Below are positions 26,860 through 35,948 of a stretch of DNA of 64,000 nucleotides, in pieces (position 1 is the first letter of the stretch; every line of letters starts with the position of its first letter). Origin of the DNA: Paraburkholderia silvatlantica (GTDB taxonomy: Bacteria > Pseudomonadota > Gammaproteobacteria > Burkholderiales > Burkholderiaceae); assembly GCF_003096715.1 (NCBI RefSeq), contig NZ_QEOL01000002.1, positions 62,001 through 126,000 of the forward strand, in the 5' to 3' direction. The position numbers and the translations under genes were made by a program. The notes beneath the pieces are model-generated. The model made no database searches. It was given only the letters and a program-made list of their open reading frames with translations, and was not told where the DNA came from.

Positions 26860-29223
26860 ATGAGAAGAAATCGTATGGCTTTGCGTCGCGTCGCCACGGC
26901 GCTGCTCGTGAGCGGACTCATTACGGCACAGCTTGCCTATGCGCAGGTCACGCTCAATTTCGTCAACGCCGACATCGACCAGGTGGCGAAGGCAATTGGC
27001 GCCGCCACCGGCAAAACGATCATCGTCGATCCCCGCGTGAAGGGGCAGCTCAATCTCGTCTCCGAGAACCCCGTACCTGAAGACCAGGCGCTCAAGACCC
27101 TGCAGTCGGCGCTGCGCATGCAAGGCTTCGCGCTCGTGCAGGATCACGGCGTCCTGAAGGTCGTGCCGGAAGCCGACGCCAAGCTGCAGGGCGTGCCTAC
27201 CTACGTGGGCAATACGCCTACCGCGCGTGGCGACCAGGTGGTAACCCAGGTGTTCACGCTCAGGCACGAGTCGGCGAACAACCTGCTGCCGGTGTTGCGC
27301 CCGCTCATCTCGCCGAACAACACGATTGCCGCCTACCCGGCCAACAACACGCTCATCGTGACCGACTATGCGGACAACGTGCGCCGCATCGCCTCGATCA
27401 TCGCGGGCGTGGACTCGGCCGCCGGCCAGCAGGTGCAGGTGGTGCCGCTGCACAACGCCAATGCGCTCGACATCGCGCCGCAAATCGCGAAGATGCTCGA
27501 CCCGGGCGCGATCGGCGCCTCGGACCCGTCGCTGAAGGTTTCGGTCGTCGCCGACCCGCGCACCAACTCGCTGATGCTGCGCGCCTCGAACGCGCAACGC
27601 CTTGCCTCCGCGGTCCAGCTTTCGAAGCAGCTCGACGCGCCGACCAGCATGCCGGGCAACATTCACGTCGTCCCGCTGCGCAATGCCGACGCCACGCAGC
27701 TCGCCAAGACGCTGCGCGGCATGCTCGGCAAGGGCGGCAACGACACGTCGTCGTCGGGCAACGCGAACGGCTTCAACCAGGCCGGCAACAGCGGCGGCGG
27801 CAGCACGTCGACCGGCACCGCCGGCACGCCGCCGCTGCCCTCGAGTTCGCTCGGCGGCGGCACGTCGCTGGGCAGTTCGCTCGGCGGGGGCAGTTCATAT
27901 GGCAGCGGCGGCAGCGGCAGCAACGAAGCCCCGTTCCTCGGCGGCGACAAGGACAAGGGCGACGAGAACCAGCCAGGCGGCATGATCCAGGCCGATCCGG
28001 CGACCAACTCGCTGATCATCACGGCGCCGGACGCGGTGTACCGCAATCTGCGCGCCGTGATCAACCAGCTCGATGCGCGGCGCGCGCAGGTCTACATCGA
28101 GGCGCTGATCGTCGAGTTGAACTCGACCACCAACGCCAACCTGGGCATTCAGTGGCAGGTCGCGAACGGCAATCTGTACGCGGGCACCAATCTCGCCACC
28201 GGCAGCGGCAATAGCATCATCAACCTGACCGCGCAAGCGGCAGCAGATGCCGCGACGGGCGGCCTTGCTAGCGCGCTCGGCACTCAGAGCCTCCAGCAGG
28301 GCCTGAACGTAGGCTGGATCAAGAACATCTTCGGCGTGCAGGGGCTTGGCGCCTTGCTGCAGGCACTCTCGCAAACCGCCGACGCCAACGTGCTGTCCAC
28401 GCCTAACCTCATTACGCTCGACAACCAGGAAGCGAAGATCGTCGTCGGTACGAACGTGCCGATCCAGACGGGTTCGTATTCGAACCTCACGAGCGGCACG
28501 GCGAGCACGGCGTTCAACACCTTCGACCGTGTGGACGTGGGCCTGACGCTGCACATCAAGCCGCAGATCACCGACGGCGGCATCCTGAAGCTGCAGTTGT
28601 ACACGGAAGACTCGGCGATCGTGACGGGCACGACCAACGCGACGACCAATCCTGCCGGCCCCGAGTTCACCAAGCGTTCGATCCAGTCCACCGTGCTGGC
28701 CGACAACGGCGAGATCATAGTGCTCGGCGGCCTGATGCAGGACAACTACCAGGTCTCCAACAGCAAGGTGCCGCTGCTCGGCGACATTCCGTGGCTCGGC
28801 CAGTTGTTCCGCTCGGAAAACAAGACGCGCGAGAAGACCAACCTGATGGTGTTCCTGCGTCCGGTGATCATCAACGACCGTGACACGGCGCAAGCGGTCA
28901 CGTCGAATCGCTACGACTATATCCAGGGCGTGACGGGCGCGTACAAGTCCGACAACAACCTGATCAAGGATCGCGACGACCCGGTCGTGCCGCCGATGCC
29001 GCTCGGCCCGAGCCAGGGCGGATCTGCGCTGAACCTGTTCGATCTCGACCAGATGCGGCGTCAACAGGCGGTGGGCGTGCAGCCCGCGGCTCCCGCCAAT
29101 CCGGGGAGCGCCGTGCAAGTGCAGCCCGCTGTACCGACGCAAAACGCCCCCGTGCAGACAGCGCCCGTGGAAACCACGCCGGTGCAGCAGGCGGCGCCCG
29201 CCACGACACGGGTGCAGCCGTGA
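26860..29223 (+). CDS. gspD: Type II secretion outer-membrane secretin GspD
   Basis: A 787-residue secretin that forms the outer-membrane gate of the type II secretion system. It has a signal peptide (to about residue 28, ending AYA), then N0 and N1-N3 domains beginning VTLNFVNADIDQVAKAIG. A Gly/Ser-rich linker (about residues 285-370) interrupts N3, and the secretin core follows (VYIEALIVELN, TPNLITLDNQEAKIVVG, VPLLGDIPWLGQLFR). The tail is Pro/Gln/Val-rich (about 735-787). An alternative start at residue 6 (MALRRV) has a slightly better ribosome-binding site. Its stop overlaps gspE by four bases. First gene of the gsp locus. Confidence 0.95.
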   Translation: MRRNRMALRRVATALLVSGLITAQLAYAQVTLNFVNADIDQVAKAIGAATGKTIIVDPRVKGQLNLVSENPVPEDQALKTLQSALRMQGFALVQDHGVLKVVPEADAKLQGVPTYVGNTPTARGDQVVTQVFTLRHESANNLLPVLRPLISPNNTIAAYPANNTLIVTDYADNVRRIASIIAGVDSAAGQQVQVVPLHNANALDIAPQIAKMLDPGAIGASDPSLKVSVVADPRTNSLMLRASNAQRLASAVQLSKQLDAPTSMPGNIHVVPLRNADATQLAKTLRGMLGKGGNDTSSSGNANGFNQAGNSGGGSTSTGTAGTPPLPSSSLGGGTSLGSSLGGGSSYGSGGSGSNEAPFLGGDKDKGDENQPGGMIQADPATNSLIITAPDAVYRNLRAVINQLDARRAQVYIEALIVELNSTTNANLGIQWQVANGNLYAGTNLATGSGNSIINLTAQAAADAATGGLASALGTQSLQQGLNVGWIKNIFGVQGLGALLQALSQTADANVLSTPNLITLDNQEAKIVVGTNVPIQTGSYSNLTSGTASTAFNTFDRVDVGLTLHIKPQITDGGILKLQLYTEDSAIVTGTTNATTNPAGPEFTKRSIQSTVLADNGEIIVLGGLMQDNYQVSNSKVPLLGDIPWLGQLFRSENKTREKTNLMVFLRPVIINDRDTAQAVTSNRYDYIQGVTGAYKSDNNLIKDRDDPVVPPMPLGPSQGGSALNLFDLDQMRRQQAVGVQPAAPANPGSAVQVQPAVPTQNAPVQTAPVETTPVQQAAPATTRVQP

Positions 29224-30716
29224 GCACGCCTCACGCGCCTGCGGCCACGGGCGGTGCGGACCGCGAGCCGCCCTCGCCGCTCGCCGCGCGCCTCGTGCCG
29301 TACGGCTTTGCGCGCAGCGGCCAGATTCTCGTTGCCCAGCAGCGCCCCGAAGGCCTCGAAGTGTGGATCAGCGAGCGCACCTCGCAGGCCGCCATCGCCG
29401 AGGTCGCGCGCAACTTCGGCGCGTTCGCGCTCGTGCGCGTGCCGGCCGACGAACTCGCGCAGGCCATCAACCAGGCCTACGCGCGCCAGGACGGCAGCGC
29501 GGCGCAGGTGGTGGGCGAAGTGGAAGGCGAAGTCGATCTCTCGCGCCTCATGCAGGACATTCCCGAAGTGGAAGACCTGCTGGAGTCCGAAGACGACGCG
29601 CCGATCATCCGCATGATCAACGCGCTCCTCACGCAGGCCGCGCGCGAGCAGGCATCGGACATTCATATCGAGCCGTTCGAGAACGCCTCGGTCGTACGCT
29701 TTCGCGTGGACGGCACGCTGCGCGACGTCGTGCGCCCGAAAAAGGCGCTGCATGGCGCGCTGATCTCGCGTATCAAGATCATGGCGCAGCTCGACATCGC
29801 CGAGAAACGCCTGCCGCAGGACGGCCGCATCACGCTGCGCGTGGGCGGGCGTCCGGTGGACGTGCGCGTTTCCACGCTGCCCACGGGCCACGGCGAGCGC
29901 GCGGTGCTGCGTCTGCTGGAAAAGGACGCGCAGCGCCTGAACCTCGAAGCGCTCGGCATGGCCGGCGACACGCTCGGCAAGTTCGACCAGCTGATCGCCA
30001 AGCCGCACGGCATCGTGCTCGTGACCGGCCCGACGGGCTCGGGCAAGACGACCACGCTCTACGCGTCGATGTCGCGGCTCGAGACGGCCACGACCAACAT
30101 CATGACTGTGGAAGACCCGATCGAGTACGACCTCTCGGGCATCGGGCAAACGCAGGTGAACGAGCGCATCGGCATGACGTTCGCGCGCGCGTTGCGCTCG
30201 ATCCTGCGTCAGGACCCGGACATCATCATGATCGGCGAAATCCGCGACCTCGAAACTGCGCAGATCGCCGTTCAGGCATCGCTCACGGGCCACCTCGTGC
30301 TCGCCACGCTCCATACCAACGACGCCGCCTCGGCGGTGACGCGTCTGACTGACATGGGCGTCGAGCCGTATCTGCTCGCCTCGTCCCTGCTTGGCGTGCT
30401 GGCGCAGCGCCTCGTGCGCCAGCTTTGCCCCGTGTGCAAGGAAGAACGCGTGGAAGACGACGGCAGAAAGCGCTGGCATCCGGTGGGCTGCGATCGCTGC
30501 GGACATTCGGGCTACGCGGGGCGGCGCGGCGTGTACGAATTGCTGCTCATCGACGAGCCGATTCGCGCGCTCATCCACCGCAACGCCGCCGATGCGGAAA
30601 TCTTCGAGGCCGGCCGCGCGCAAGGCATGCGCACGCTGCGTGAAGACGGCGAGCGCTGGGTCGAAGCGGGCAGGACGTCGCTCGAGGAAGTGCTGCGCGT
30701 GACGGGCGGCGCGTGA
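29220..30716 (+). CDS. gspE: Type II secretion ATPase GspE
   Basis: A 498-residue hexameric ATPase powering pseudopilus assembly. The N-terminal N1E-like part precedes the catalytic domain with Walker A GPTGSGKTT (from residue 270), the Asp box DPIEYDL, Walker B IIMIGEIRD and the His box HLVLATLHTND. A zinc-binding tetracysteine follows (LCPVCKEE, GCDRCGHSG). It starts with GTG at 29220, which overlaps the gspD stop as GTGA, indicating translational coupling. Confidence 0.96.
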   Translation: MSTPHAPAATGGADREPPSPLAARLVPYGFARSGQILVAQQRPEGLEVWISERTSQAAIAEVARNFGAFALVRVPADELAQAINQAYARQDGSAAQVVGEVEGEVDLSRLMQDIPEVEDLLESEDDAPIIRMINALLTQAAREQASDIHIEPFENASVVRFRVDGTLRDVVRPKKALHGALISRIKIMAQLDIAEKRLPQDGRITLRVGGRPVDVRVSTLPTGHGERAVLRLLEKDAQRLNLEALGMAGDTLGKFDQLIAKPHGIVLVTGPTGSGKTTTLYASMSRLETATTNIMTVEDPIEYDLSGIGQTQVNERIGMTFARALRSILRQDPDIIMIGEIRDLETAQIAVQASLTGHLVLATLHTNDAASAVTRLTDMGVEPYLLASSLLGVLAQRLVRQLCPVCKEERVEDDGRKRWHPVGCDRCGHSGYAGRRGVYELLLIDEPIRALIHRNAADAEIFEAGRAQGMRTLREDGERWVEAGRTSLEEVLRVTGGA

Positions 30717-30774
30717 TGGGCCGCAACATGAACCCCCAGATGGACGCTCAATAAAAGCGAGGGCGATCAGCAAC

Positions 30775-31992
30775 ATGCCGGCATTTCGCTTCGAAGCCAT
30801 CGACGCCACGGGCAAAGCGCAAAAAGGCGTGCTCGACGCGGACAGCGCACGCGGTGCGCGTGCGCTGCTGCGCGGCCAGGGCCTCACGCCGCTCGTGGTC
30901 GAACCCGCCGCGAGCCGCACGCGCGGCGCGCGAGCGCAGCGGCTCGCGCTCGGGCGCAAGCTCTCGCAGCGCGAGCAGGCGATCCTCACGCGCCAGCTCG
31001 CGAGCCTGCTGGTGGCGGGCCTGCCGCTCGGCGAGGCGCTTGCGGTGCTCACCGAGCAGTCCGAGCGCGACTACATTCGCGAGCTGATGGCGGCCATTCG
31101 CGCCGAGGTGCTGGGCGGCCATTCGCTCGCCAGCGCGCTCGAGCAGCATCCGCGTGACTTCCCCGACATCTACCGCGCGCTCGTGGCGGCGGGCGAGCAC
31201 ACCGGCAAGCTCGGCATCGTGCTGTCGCGCCTCGCCGACTACATCGAGCAGCGCAACGCGCTCAAGCAGAAGATCGTGCTCGCCTTCACGTATCCGACCA
31301 TCGTCACGATCATCGCGTTCGGCATCGTCACGTTCCTGCTCAGCTACGTGGTGCCGCAAGTGGTGAACGTGTTTGCGAGCACGAAGCAGCAGCTGCCCTT
31401 GCTTACCATCGTGATGATGGCGCTCTCGGGCTTCGTGCGGCAATGGTGGTGGGCGGTGCTGATCGCCGTGGCCGTGGCGGCGTGGATCGTGCGCTCGATC
31501 TTGCGCCGGCCCGGCCCGCGTCTCGCATTCGACCGCTGGATGCTCACCGCGCCGCTCGCGGGCAAGCTCGTGCGCGGCTACAACACCGTGCGCTTCGCGA
31601 GCACGCTCGGCATTCTCTCCGCGGCGGGCGTGCCGATCCTGCGCGCGCTGCAGGCGGCGAGCGAAACGCTCTCGAACAAGGCGATGCGCACGAACATCGA
31701 CGAAGCCATCGTGCGTGTGCGCGAAGGCACGTCGCTGTCTCGCGCGCTGGGCAACACGAAGACGTTTCCGCCCGTGCTCGTGCACCTGATCCGCTCGGGC
31801 GAGGCGACCGGCGACGTGACGACCATGCTCGACCGCGCGGCCGAAGGCGAGGCGCGCGAACTCGAGCGGCGCACGATGTTCCTCACGAGCCTGCTCGAAC
31901 CGCTCCTGATCCTGGCGATGGGGGGCGTCGTGCTCGTGATCGTGCTCGCGGTGATGCTGCCGATCATCGAGCTGAACAACCTCGTGCAGTAA
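30775..31992 (+). CDS. gspF: Type II secretion inner-membrane protein GspF
   Basis: A 405-residue polytopic platform protein with two homologous T2SSF domains (TRQLASLLVAGLPLGEAL in the first, FASTLGILSAAGVPILRAL in the second). Three membrane segments are visible, at about 170-190, 215-240 and 375-400. The N-terminus AFRFEAIDATGKAQKGVL is typical. It follows gspE by 58 bp. Together with GspL and GspM it docks the ATPase at the inner membrane. Confidence 0.95.
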   Translation: MPAFRFEAIDATGKAQKGVLDADSARGARALLRGQGLTPLVVEPAASRTRGARAQRLALGRKLSQREQAILTRQLASLLVAGLPLGEALAVLTEQSERDYIRELMAAIRAEVLGGHSLASALEQHPRDFPDIYRALVAAGEHTGKLGIVLSRLADYIEQRNALKQKIVLAFTYPTIVTIIAFGIVTFLLSYVVPQVVNVFASTKQQLPLLTIVMMALSGFVRQWWWAVLIAVAVAAWIVRSILRRPGPRLAFDRWMLTAPLAGKLVRGYNTVRFASTLGILSAAGVPILRALQAASETLSNKAMRTNIDEAIVRVREGTSLSRALGNTKTFPPVLVHLIRSGEATGDVTTMLDRAAEGEARELERRTMFLTSLLEPLLILAMGGVVLVIVLAVMLPIIELNNLVQ

Positions 31993-32037
31993 GGCGTACG
32001 AACGGCACGAGGCCGCAGGAAGCCGGACGCGCGGAAC

Positions 32038-32451
32038 TCAGCGCACGTAGATGGTGGGGCCGGCTGCGTTGGGCGGCAGGAAGATTTCGGAGTGCACGCC
32101 GTGGCGGTCGATGACGATCGAGCGGGGGCGCACTTCGAAGAGTTTCGAGTTCTGGTCGATCGGGCCGCCGAGCGAGATGGCCCGCGGCGGCTCACCGCCC
32201 ACGCTGACGATGGCCGCTGCGCCCTGCGAGAGCGCGAGGATGCCGAACAGGTGGATATCCTGCACGGGGTTGCGCTCTAGCTTGCCGCCGAACAGCGTGC
32301 CGGCCTGGTCGAGCGATACGGGCGCGCGGGCGGCGGCGGCCTGCACCGGCGCTGCGTGGTTCGTGGCCAGGGTGATCGCCCACCACGTGGCCGTGGCACA
32401 GAACACCGCAGATGCGGCGAGGGAAAGTAGACGGATTTGCAGTGGGTTCAT
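32038..32451 (-). CDS. gspC: Type II secretion protein GspC (inverted)
   Basis: A 137-residue bitopic membrane protein. One membrane anchor lies at about residues 8-30 (LLSLAASAVFCATATWWAI), followed by the homology region that contacts the secretin (LFGILALSQGAAAIVSVGG). Sequence ends soon after, so the PDZ or coiled-coil end of long GspC proteins is missing. It is encoded on the minus strand between gspF and gspG, as I recall for other Burkholderia gsp loci. The start at 32451 has only a weak ribosome-binding site. It probably has its own promoter in the region shared with gspG. Confidence 0.82.
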   Translation of the reverse strand: MNPLQIRLLSLAASAVFCATATWWAITLATNHAAPVQAAAARAPVSLDQAGTLFGGKLERNPVQDIHLFGILALSQGAAAIVSVGGEPPRAISLGGPIDQNSKLFEVRPRSIVIDRHGVHSEIFLPPNAAGPTIYVR

Positions 32452-32661
32452 GCGCTCATTGTACGAAGGTTTATGAAATTTTTGATGTACGCGTTTGCCA
32501 TGCCCGCAAGGCGTCGGAAAGGCGTCATCGTGTGACATTACAATGACCCGTCATGCGTGCGGACCCGGCCTGCCCAAGGCGGCGGGGTCGACTGCAGGCG
32601 GGACGAAGCGCGGTGCACAGGGGTGCACCGCAACCCTATCTAGCGAGGGAGGAAAGAACTC

Positions 32662-33138
32662 ATGTCCATGCGGGCCAAATTGTGGACCAGGCGCCGTGCC
32701 GAAATGGAAGTCACGCGCGCGCGCCGTCAACGCGGCTTCACGCTCATCGAAATCATGGTCGTGATCGCGATTCTCGGCATTCTGGCCGCGTTGATCGTGC
32801 CGAAGATCATGAGCCGTCCCGATGAAGCGCGCCGCGTTGCCGCGCGCCAGGACATCGGCACGATCATGCAGGCGATGAAGCTCTATCGCCTCGACAATGG
32901 CCGCTATCCGACCCAGGACCAGGGGCTGCAGGCGCTCGTGCAAAAGCCGACCACCGACCCCGTGCCGAACAACTGGAAGGACGGCGGCTATCTGGAGCGT
33001 CTGCCCAACGATCCGTGGGGTAATGCGTACCAGTACCTGAACCCGGGCGTGCACGGCGAGATCGACGTATTCAGCTATGGCGCCGACGGCAAACCGGGTG
33101 GCGAAGGCAACGACGCCGACGTCGGATCCTGGCAGTAA
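32662..33138 (+). CDS. gspG: Type II secretion major pseudopilin GspG
   Basis: A 158-residue major pseudopilin. The prepilin peptidase site is RQRG/FTLIEIMVV with the conserved Glu at +5, followed by the hydrophobic helix. The GspG-specific C-terminal part is present (YPTQDQGLQALV, LPNDPWGNAYQYLNPG), including the calcium-site region FSYGADGKPGGEGNDAD. The leader before the cleavage site is long (about 25 residues). GAGGGAGGAAAG precedes the start. First gene of the plus-strand run G to N. Confidence 0.96.
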   Translation: MSMRAKLWTRRRAEMEVTRARRQRGFTLIEIMVVIAILGILAALIVPKIMSRPDEARRVAARQDIGTIMQAMKLYRLDNGRYPTQDQGLQALVQKPTTDPVPNNWKDGGYLERLPNDPWGNAYQYLNPGVHGEIDVFSYGADGKPGGEGNDADVGSWQ

Positions 33139-33159
33139 GCCATCCGCCACGCCGCATCC

Positions 33160-33693
33160 ATGCAACCGAGCCGCCTTGCCCCTTGCGGGGGCCGCCGATC
33201 GCCACGCACCGCGCGCGCCTCGCGCGCGGGCATGCGTTCGCGCGCGGCGGGCTTCACGCTGCTCGAAATGCTCGTGGTGCTGCTGATCGCGGGGATTCTC
33301 ATCTCGCTCGCTTCGCTCACGCTCACGCGCAATCCGCGCACCGACCTGAACGAAGAAGCGCAGCGGCTCGCGCTTTTGTTCGAGTCGGCGGGCGACGAGG
33401 CGCAGGTGCGTGCCCGGCCCATTGCATGGCAGCCGCTCGCGGGCGGGTTCCGCTTCGACGTCCATACCGAGGACGGCTGGCGTCCGCTGCGCGACGATCT
33501 GCTCGGACCGCGCCAGTGGGAAGGCGGCGTGACCGGCGTGGCGATCACCTACCCCGGCAGCGACGACACGCAGGCTAACCGGCTCATTTTCGGCACGGAA
33601 GCCGTGGATGTGCCGGTGCAGGTCACGCTCTTCTCGGCAGCCGGGCGCGCGACGATCGTCGGCACCGGCACTGGCCGCTTCGAGGTGCGCTGA
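33160..33693 (+). CDS. gspH: Type II secretion minor pseudopilin GspH
   Basis: A 177-residue minor pseudopilin with the processing site AAG/FTLLEMLVVLL and the GspH C-terminal fold (LALLFESAGDEAQVRARPIAW). The annotated start gives a 30-residue leader, which is long; an ATG at 33232 would give a leader of seven residues, and neither start has a clear ribosome-binding site. It lies between gspG and gspI, where it belongs. Confidence 0.9.
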   Translation: MQPSRLAPCGGRRSPRTARASRAGMRSRAAGFTLLEMLVVLLIAGILISLASLTLTRNPRTDLNEEAQRLALLFESAGDEAQVRARPIAWQPLAGGFRFDVHTEDGWRPLRDDLLGPRQWEGGVTGVAITYPGSDDTQANRLIFGTEAVDVPVQVTLFSAAGRATIVGTGTGRFEVR

Positions 33694-33694
33694 G

Positions 33695-34135
33695 ATGCGG
33701 CTCTCGATGAGTAGGGGAAAGCGCGGTCACGGCGCTCGCCTGTTTCGTCCGGCTCGCCCGCTGCGTGAGCGCGGCTTCACGATGATCGAGGTATTGGTTG
33801 CGCTCGCAATCATCGCGATTGCGCTGGCCGCGTCGCTGCGCGCCGTGGGCAGCCTCGCCGCAAGCGAAGCCGATCTGCACGACCGCCTGCTCGCGGGCTG
33901 GAGCGCGGACAACACGCTTGCGCAACTGCGTCTCGCGCACGCGTGGCCGGACCTTGGCGAGAGCCGCTTCGACTGCTCGCAGGGCAATCTGCGGCTGACC
34001 TGCACGCAGCAGGTCGCGACGACGCCCAACCCCGTTTTTCGACGCGTGGAGGTGTCGGTGACGACGCCCGGGCGTTCCGGCAATCTCGCGCAACTCGTCA
34101 CGGTACTCGCCAATGAGACGAATCGCTCGTTGTGA
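33695..34135 (+). CDS. gspI: Type II secretion minor pseudopilin GspI
   Basis: A 146-residue minor pseudopilin. The cleavage site is RERG/FTMIEVLVALAI with Glu at +5; WSADNTLAQLRL and later strands fit the GspI domain. The ATG at 33695 comes one base after the gspH stop, with GAGGTG upstream inside gspH. Its 3' end overlaps gspJ by 23 bp. Predicted to form the pseudopilus tip with GspJ and GspK. Confidence 0.92.
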   Translation: MRLSMSRGKRGHGARLFRPARPLRERGFTMIEVLVALAIIAIALAASLRAVGSLAASEADLHDRLLAGWSADNTLAQLRLAHAWPDLGESRFDCSQGNLRLTCTQQVATTPNPVFRRVEVSVTTPGRSGNLAQLVTVLANETNRSL

Positions 34136-34796
34136 CCGCGCGCGCGTCGCCGCGTCAGCGCGCGGCTTCACGCTGATCGAGCTGCTCGTGGCGATCGCCA
34201 TCATGGCCGTGGTGGCGATCCTCTCGTGGCGCGGCCTCGACGAGATCGTGCGCGGACGCGAAACCATCACGCGCTCGATGGCAGAGGAACGCGTGTTCGC
34301 GCAGATGTTCGACCAGATGCGCATCGACTTGCGCGCAGCGACCTCCGACGACGAAGCGGGCGGCATCGCCATCTCGCTCGACGGCGGCGCGCTGCAGATC
34401 GTGCGCGCGTTCGCGGTGCCGCCGGGTGCGGCGCCGCGCCTGCAAGTGGTGCGTTACCGCGTGTCGGGCGGCCAGGTGGTGCGCTATGCGTCGCCACCGC
34501 TCGCCAATCTCGGCGAATTGCGGCGCGCGCTGCGCGGCGGCGAAGGCGACAACTGGGGCGCGTTGCCGATGATGAGCGGCGTGGACGTCATCAACGCACG
34601 CCTGTTTGTGCCGAAGACGGGCTGGACCGCGAGCATGCAGGATGTGCGCTCGCAGGTGAGCGGCAACAACGACGATCTCAAAGTGCCGCAGCTCGGCAAC
34701 GCGCCGCTGCCGCGCGCGGTGACGGGCGTGCAGGTGAGCGTGGGTTCGCATTCGCTCGAGCGGCCGGTGACCCGCGTGTTCATGGTGGGGGAATGA
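34113..34796 (+). CDS. gspJ: Type II secretion minor pseudopilin GspJ
   Basis: A 227-residue minor pseudopilin with the processing site SARG/FTLIELLVAIAI and the characteristic continuation LSWRGLDEIVRGRE. It starts inside gspI and ends as ATGA shared with the gspK start, so gspI-J-K are tightly coupled. Length is normal for the family. Confidence 0.92.
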   Translation: MRRIARCDRARVAASARGFTLIELLVAIAIMAVVAILSWRGLDEIVRGRETITRSMAEERVFAQMFDQMRIDLRAATSDDEAGGIAISLDGGALQIVRAFAVPPGAAPRLQVVRYRVSGGQVVRYASPPLANLGELRRALRGGEGDNWGALPMMSGVDVINARLFVPKTGWTASMQDVRSQVSGNNDDLKVPQLGNAPLPRAVTGVQVSVGSHSLERPVTRVFMVGE

Positions 34797-35914
34797 CGTT
34801 GCGCACACAACGAACTGTTCCCCGGCGATCGTGCCGCTCCAGGCGCGCACGGCGCGGCGCGGCCATCATCAGCGCGCTGCTCGTCGTGGCGCTTGCGGCG
34901 ATTCTCGTCTCGGGCATGTTGTGGCGCCAGCAGGTGCAGTTGCGCCGCATCGAGAACCAGCGGCTGCTCGCGCAGGCGCAATGGATCGCGCGCGCCTCGC
35001 TCGACTGGACGCGCCTCGTGCTGCGCTCCGAAGCGGATACGTCGGCGGGCATCACGTATCTCGGCGGCGCGTGGGGCGTGCCGCTCGCGAGAACGCGGCT
35101 GTCCGACTTTCTCGGCCAGATCGGCGAGGCGCACGCGCAACAGGGCGCGGACACGTGGCTCTCGGGTTCGATCGAAGACGCCCAGGCGCGCTTCAATCTG
35201 CGCGATCTCGTGGCGGCCAGCGCGCCGGGCTCGCTGCAGCTGAACCTCACGGAGATCGAGGCATTCGCGCGCCTGTTGCAGATTCTCGGCATCGACCAGC
35301 AACTCGCGAAGAACACCGCGGTGTATCTGCGCTCGGGGCTCGCTTACTCGGCAACGCGCTTCCAGACGCAAGCCGCCACGCCGAGCGGCGCCTCGCAAAC
35401 CGAGGTGCTCGCAGGCGGCGCAACGACTGGCGGCGGCAACGACACCGACAACCCCGGCCTCGCGGACGCCGACAGCAACAGCAGCGTCGCGCCGCTCCTG
35501 ATGACGAGCGTCGATTCGCTGCTCGACGTGCCCGGCTTCACGCCCGACGCCGTCGCGCGGCTGCGCCCGTTCGTGACGATCCTGCCGACCGTCACGCCCG
35601 TGAACATGAACACGGCGAGCGCCGAGGTGATCGCCTCCGTCGTGACGGGCATGAGCCTGTCGAATGCACAGGCCCTCGTCGCGCGGCGCCAGAGCGTGTT
35701 CTTCCGCAATGTGAGCGACGTGCAGCTCGCGCTCGAAGGCGTGGGCGTGAAGCAGGCTTCGATCGACACTTCGCAGATCGACGTCAACACGAGTTATTTT
35801 CTTGTCCATGGGCGCGTGCAGCACGAGCGCGCCGAGGTGGACCGCACGACGCTCGTCTGGCGCGACCCGCTCACTCATACGACGCGCATCGTGCGCGTTC
35901 GCGACGAACCATGA
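34793..35914 (+). CDS. gspK: Type II secretion minor pseudopilin GspK
   Basis: A 373-residue large minor pseudopilin. The N-terminus has a basic leader and the site RRG/AAIISALLVVALA, which lacks the Glu at +5 as expected for GspK. The large globular domain shows helix-hairpin-helix-like parts (LLDVPGFTPDAVARLRPF) and the motif VNMNTASAEVIA. The start at 34793 overlaps the gspJ stop by four bases. It caps the pseudopilus with GspI and GspJ. Confidence 0.93.
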   Translation: MTLRTQRTVPRRSCRSRRARRGAAIISALLVVALAAILVSGMLWRQQVQLRRIENQRLLAQAQWIARASLDWTRLVLRSEADTSAGITYLGGAWGVPLARTRLSDFLGQIGEAHAQQGADTWLSGSIEDAQARFNLRDLVAASAPGSLQLNLTEIEAFARLLQILGIDQQLAKNTAVYLRSGLAYSATRFQTQAATPSGASQTEVLAGGATTGGGNDTDNPGLADADSNSSVAPLLMTSVDSLLDVPGFTPDAVARLRPFVTILPTVTPVNMNTASAEVIASVVTGMSLSNAQALVARRQSVFFRNVSDVQLALEGVGVKQASIDTSQIDVNTSYFLVHGRVQHERAEVDRTTLVWRDPLTHTTRIVRVRDEP

Positions 35915-35948
35915 ATCCGTCCCCGACCAACATCGAAAAGAGGTGCGT

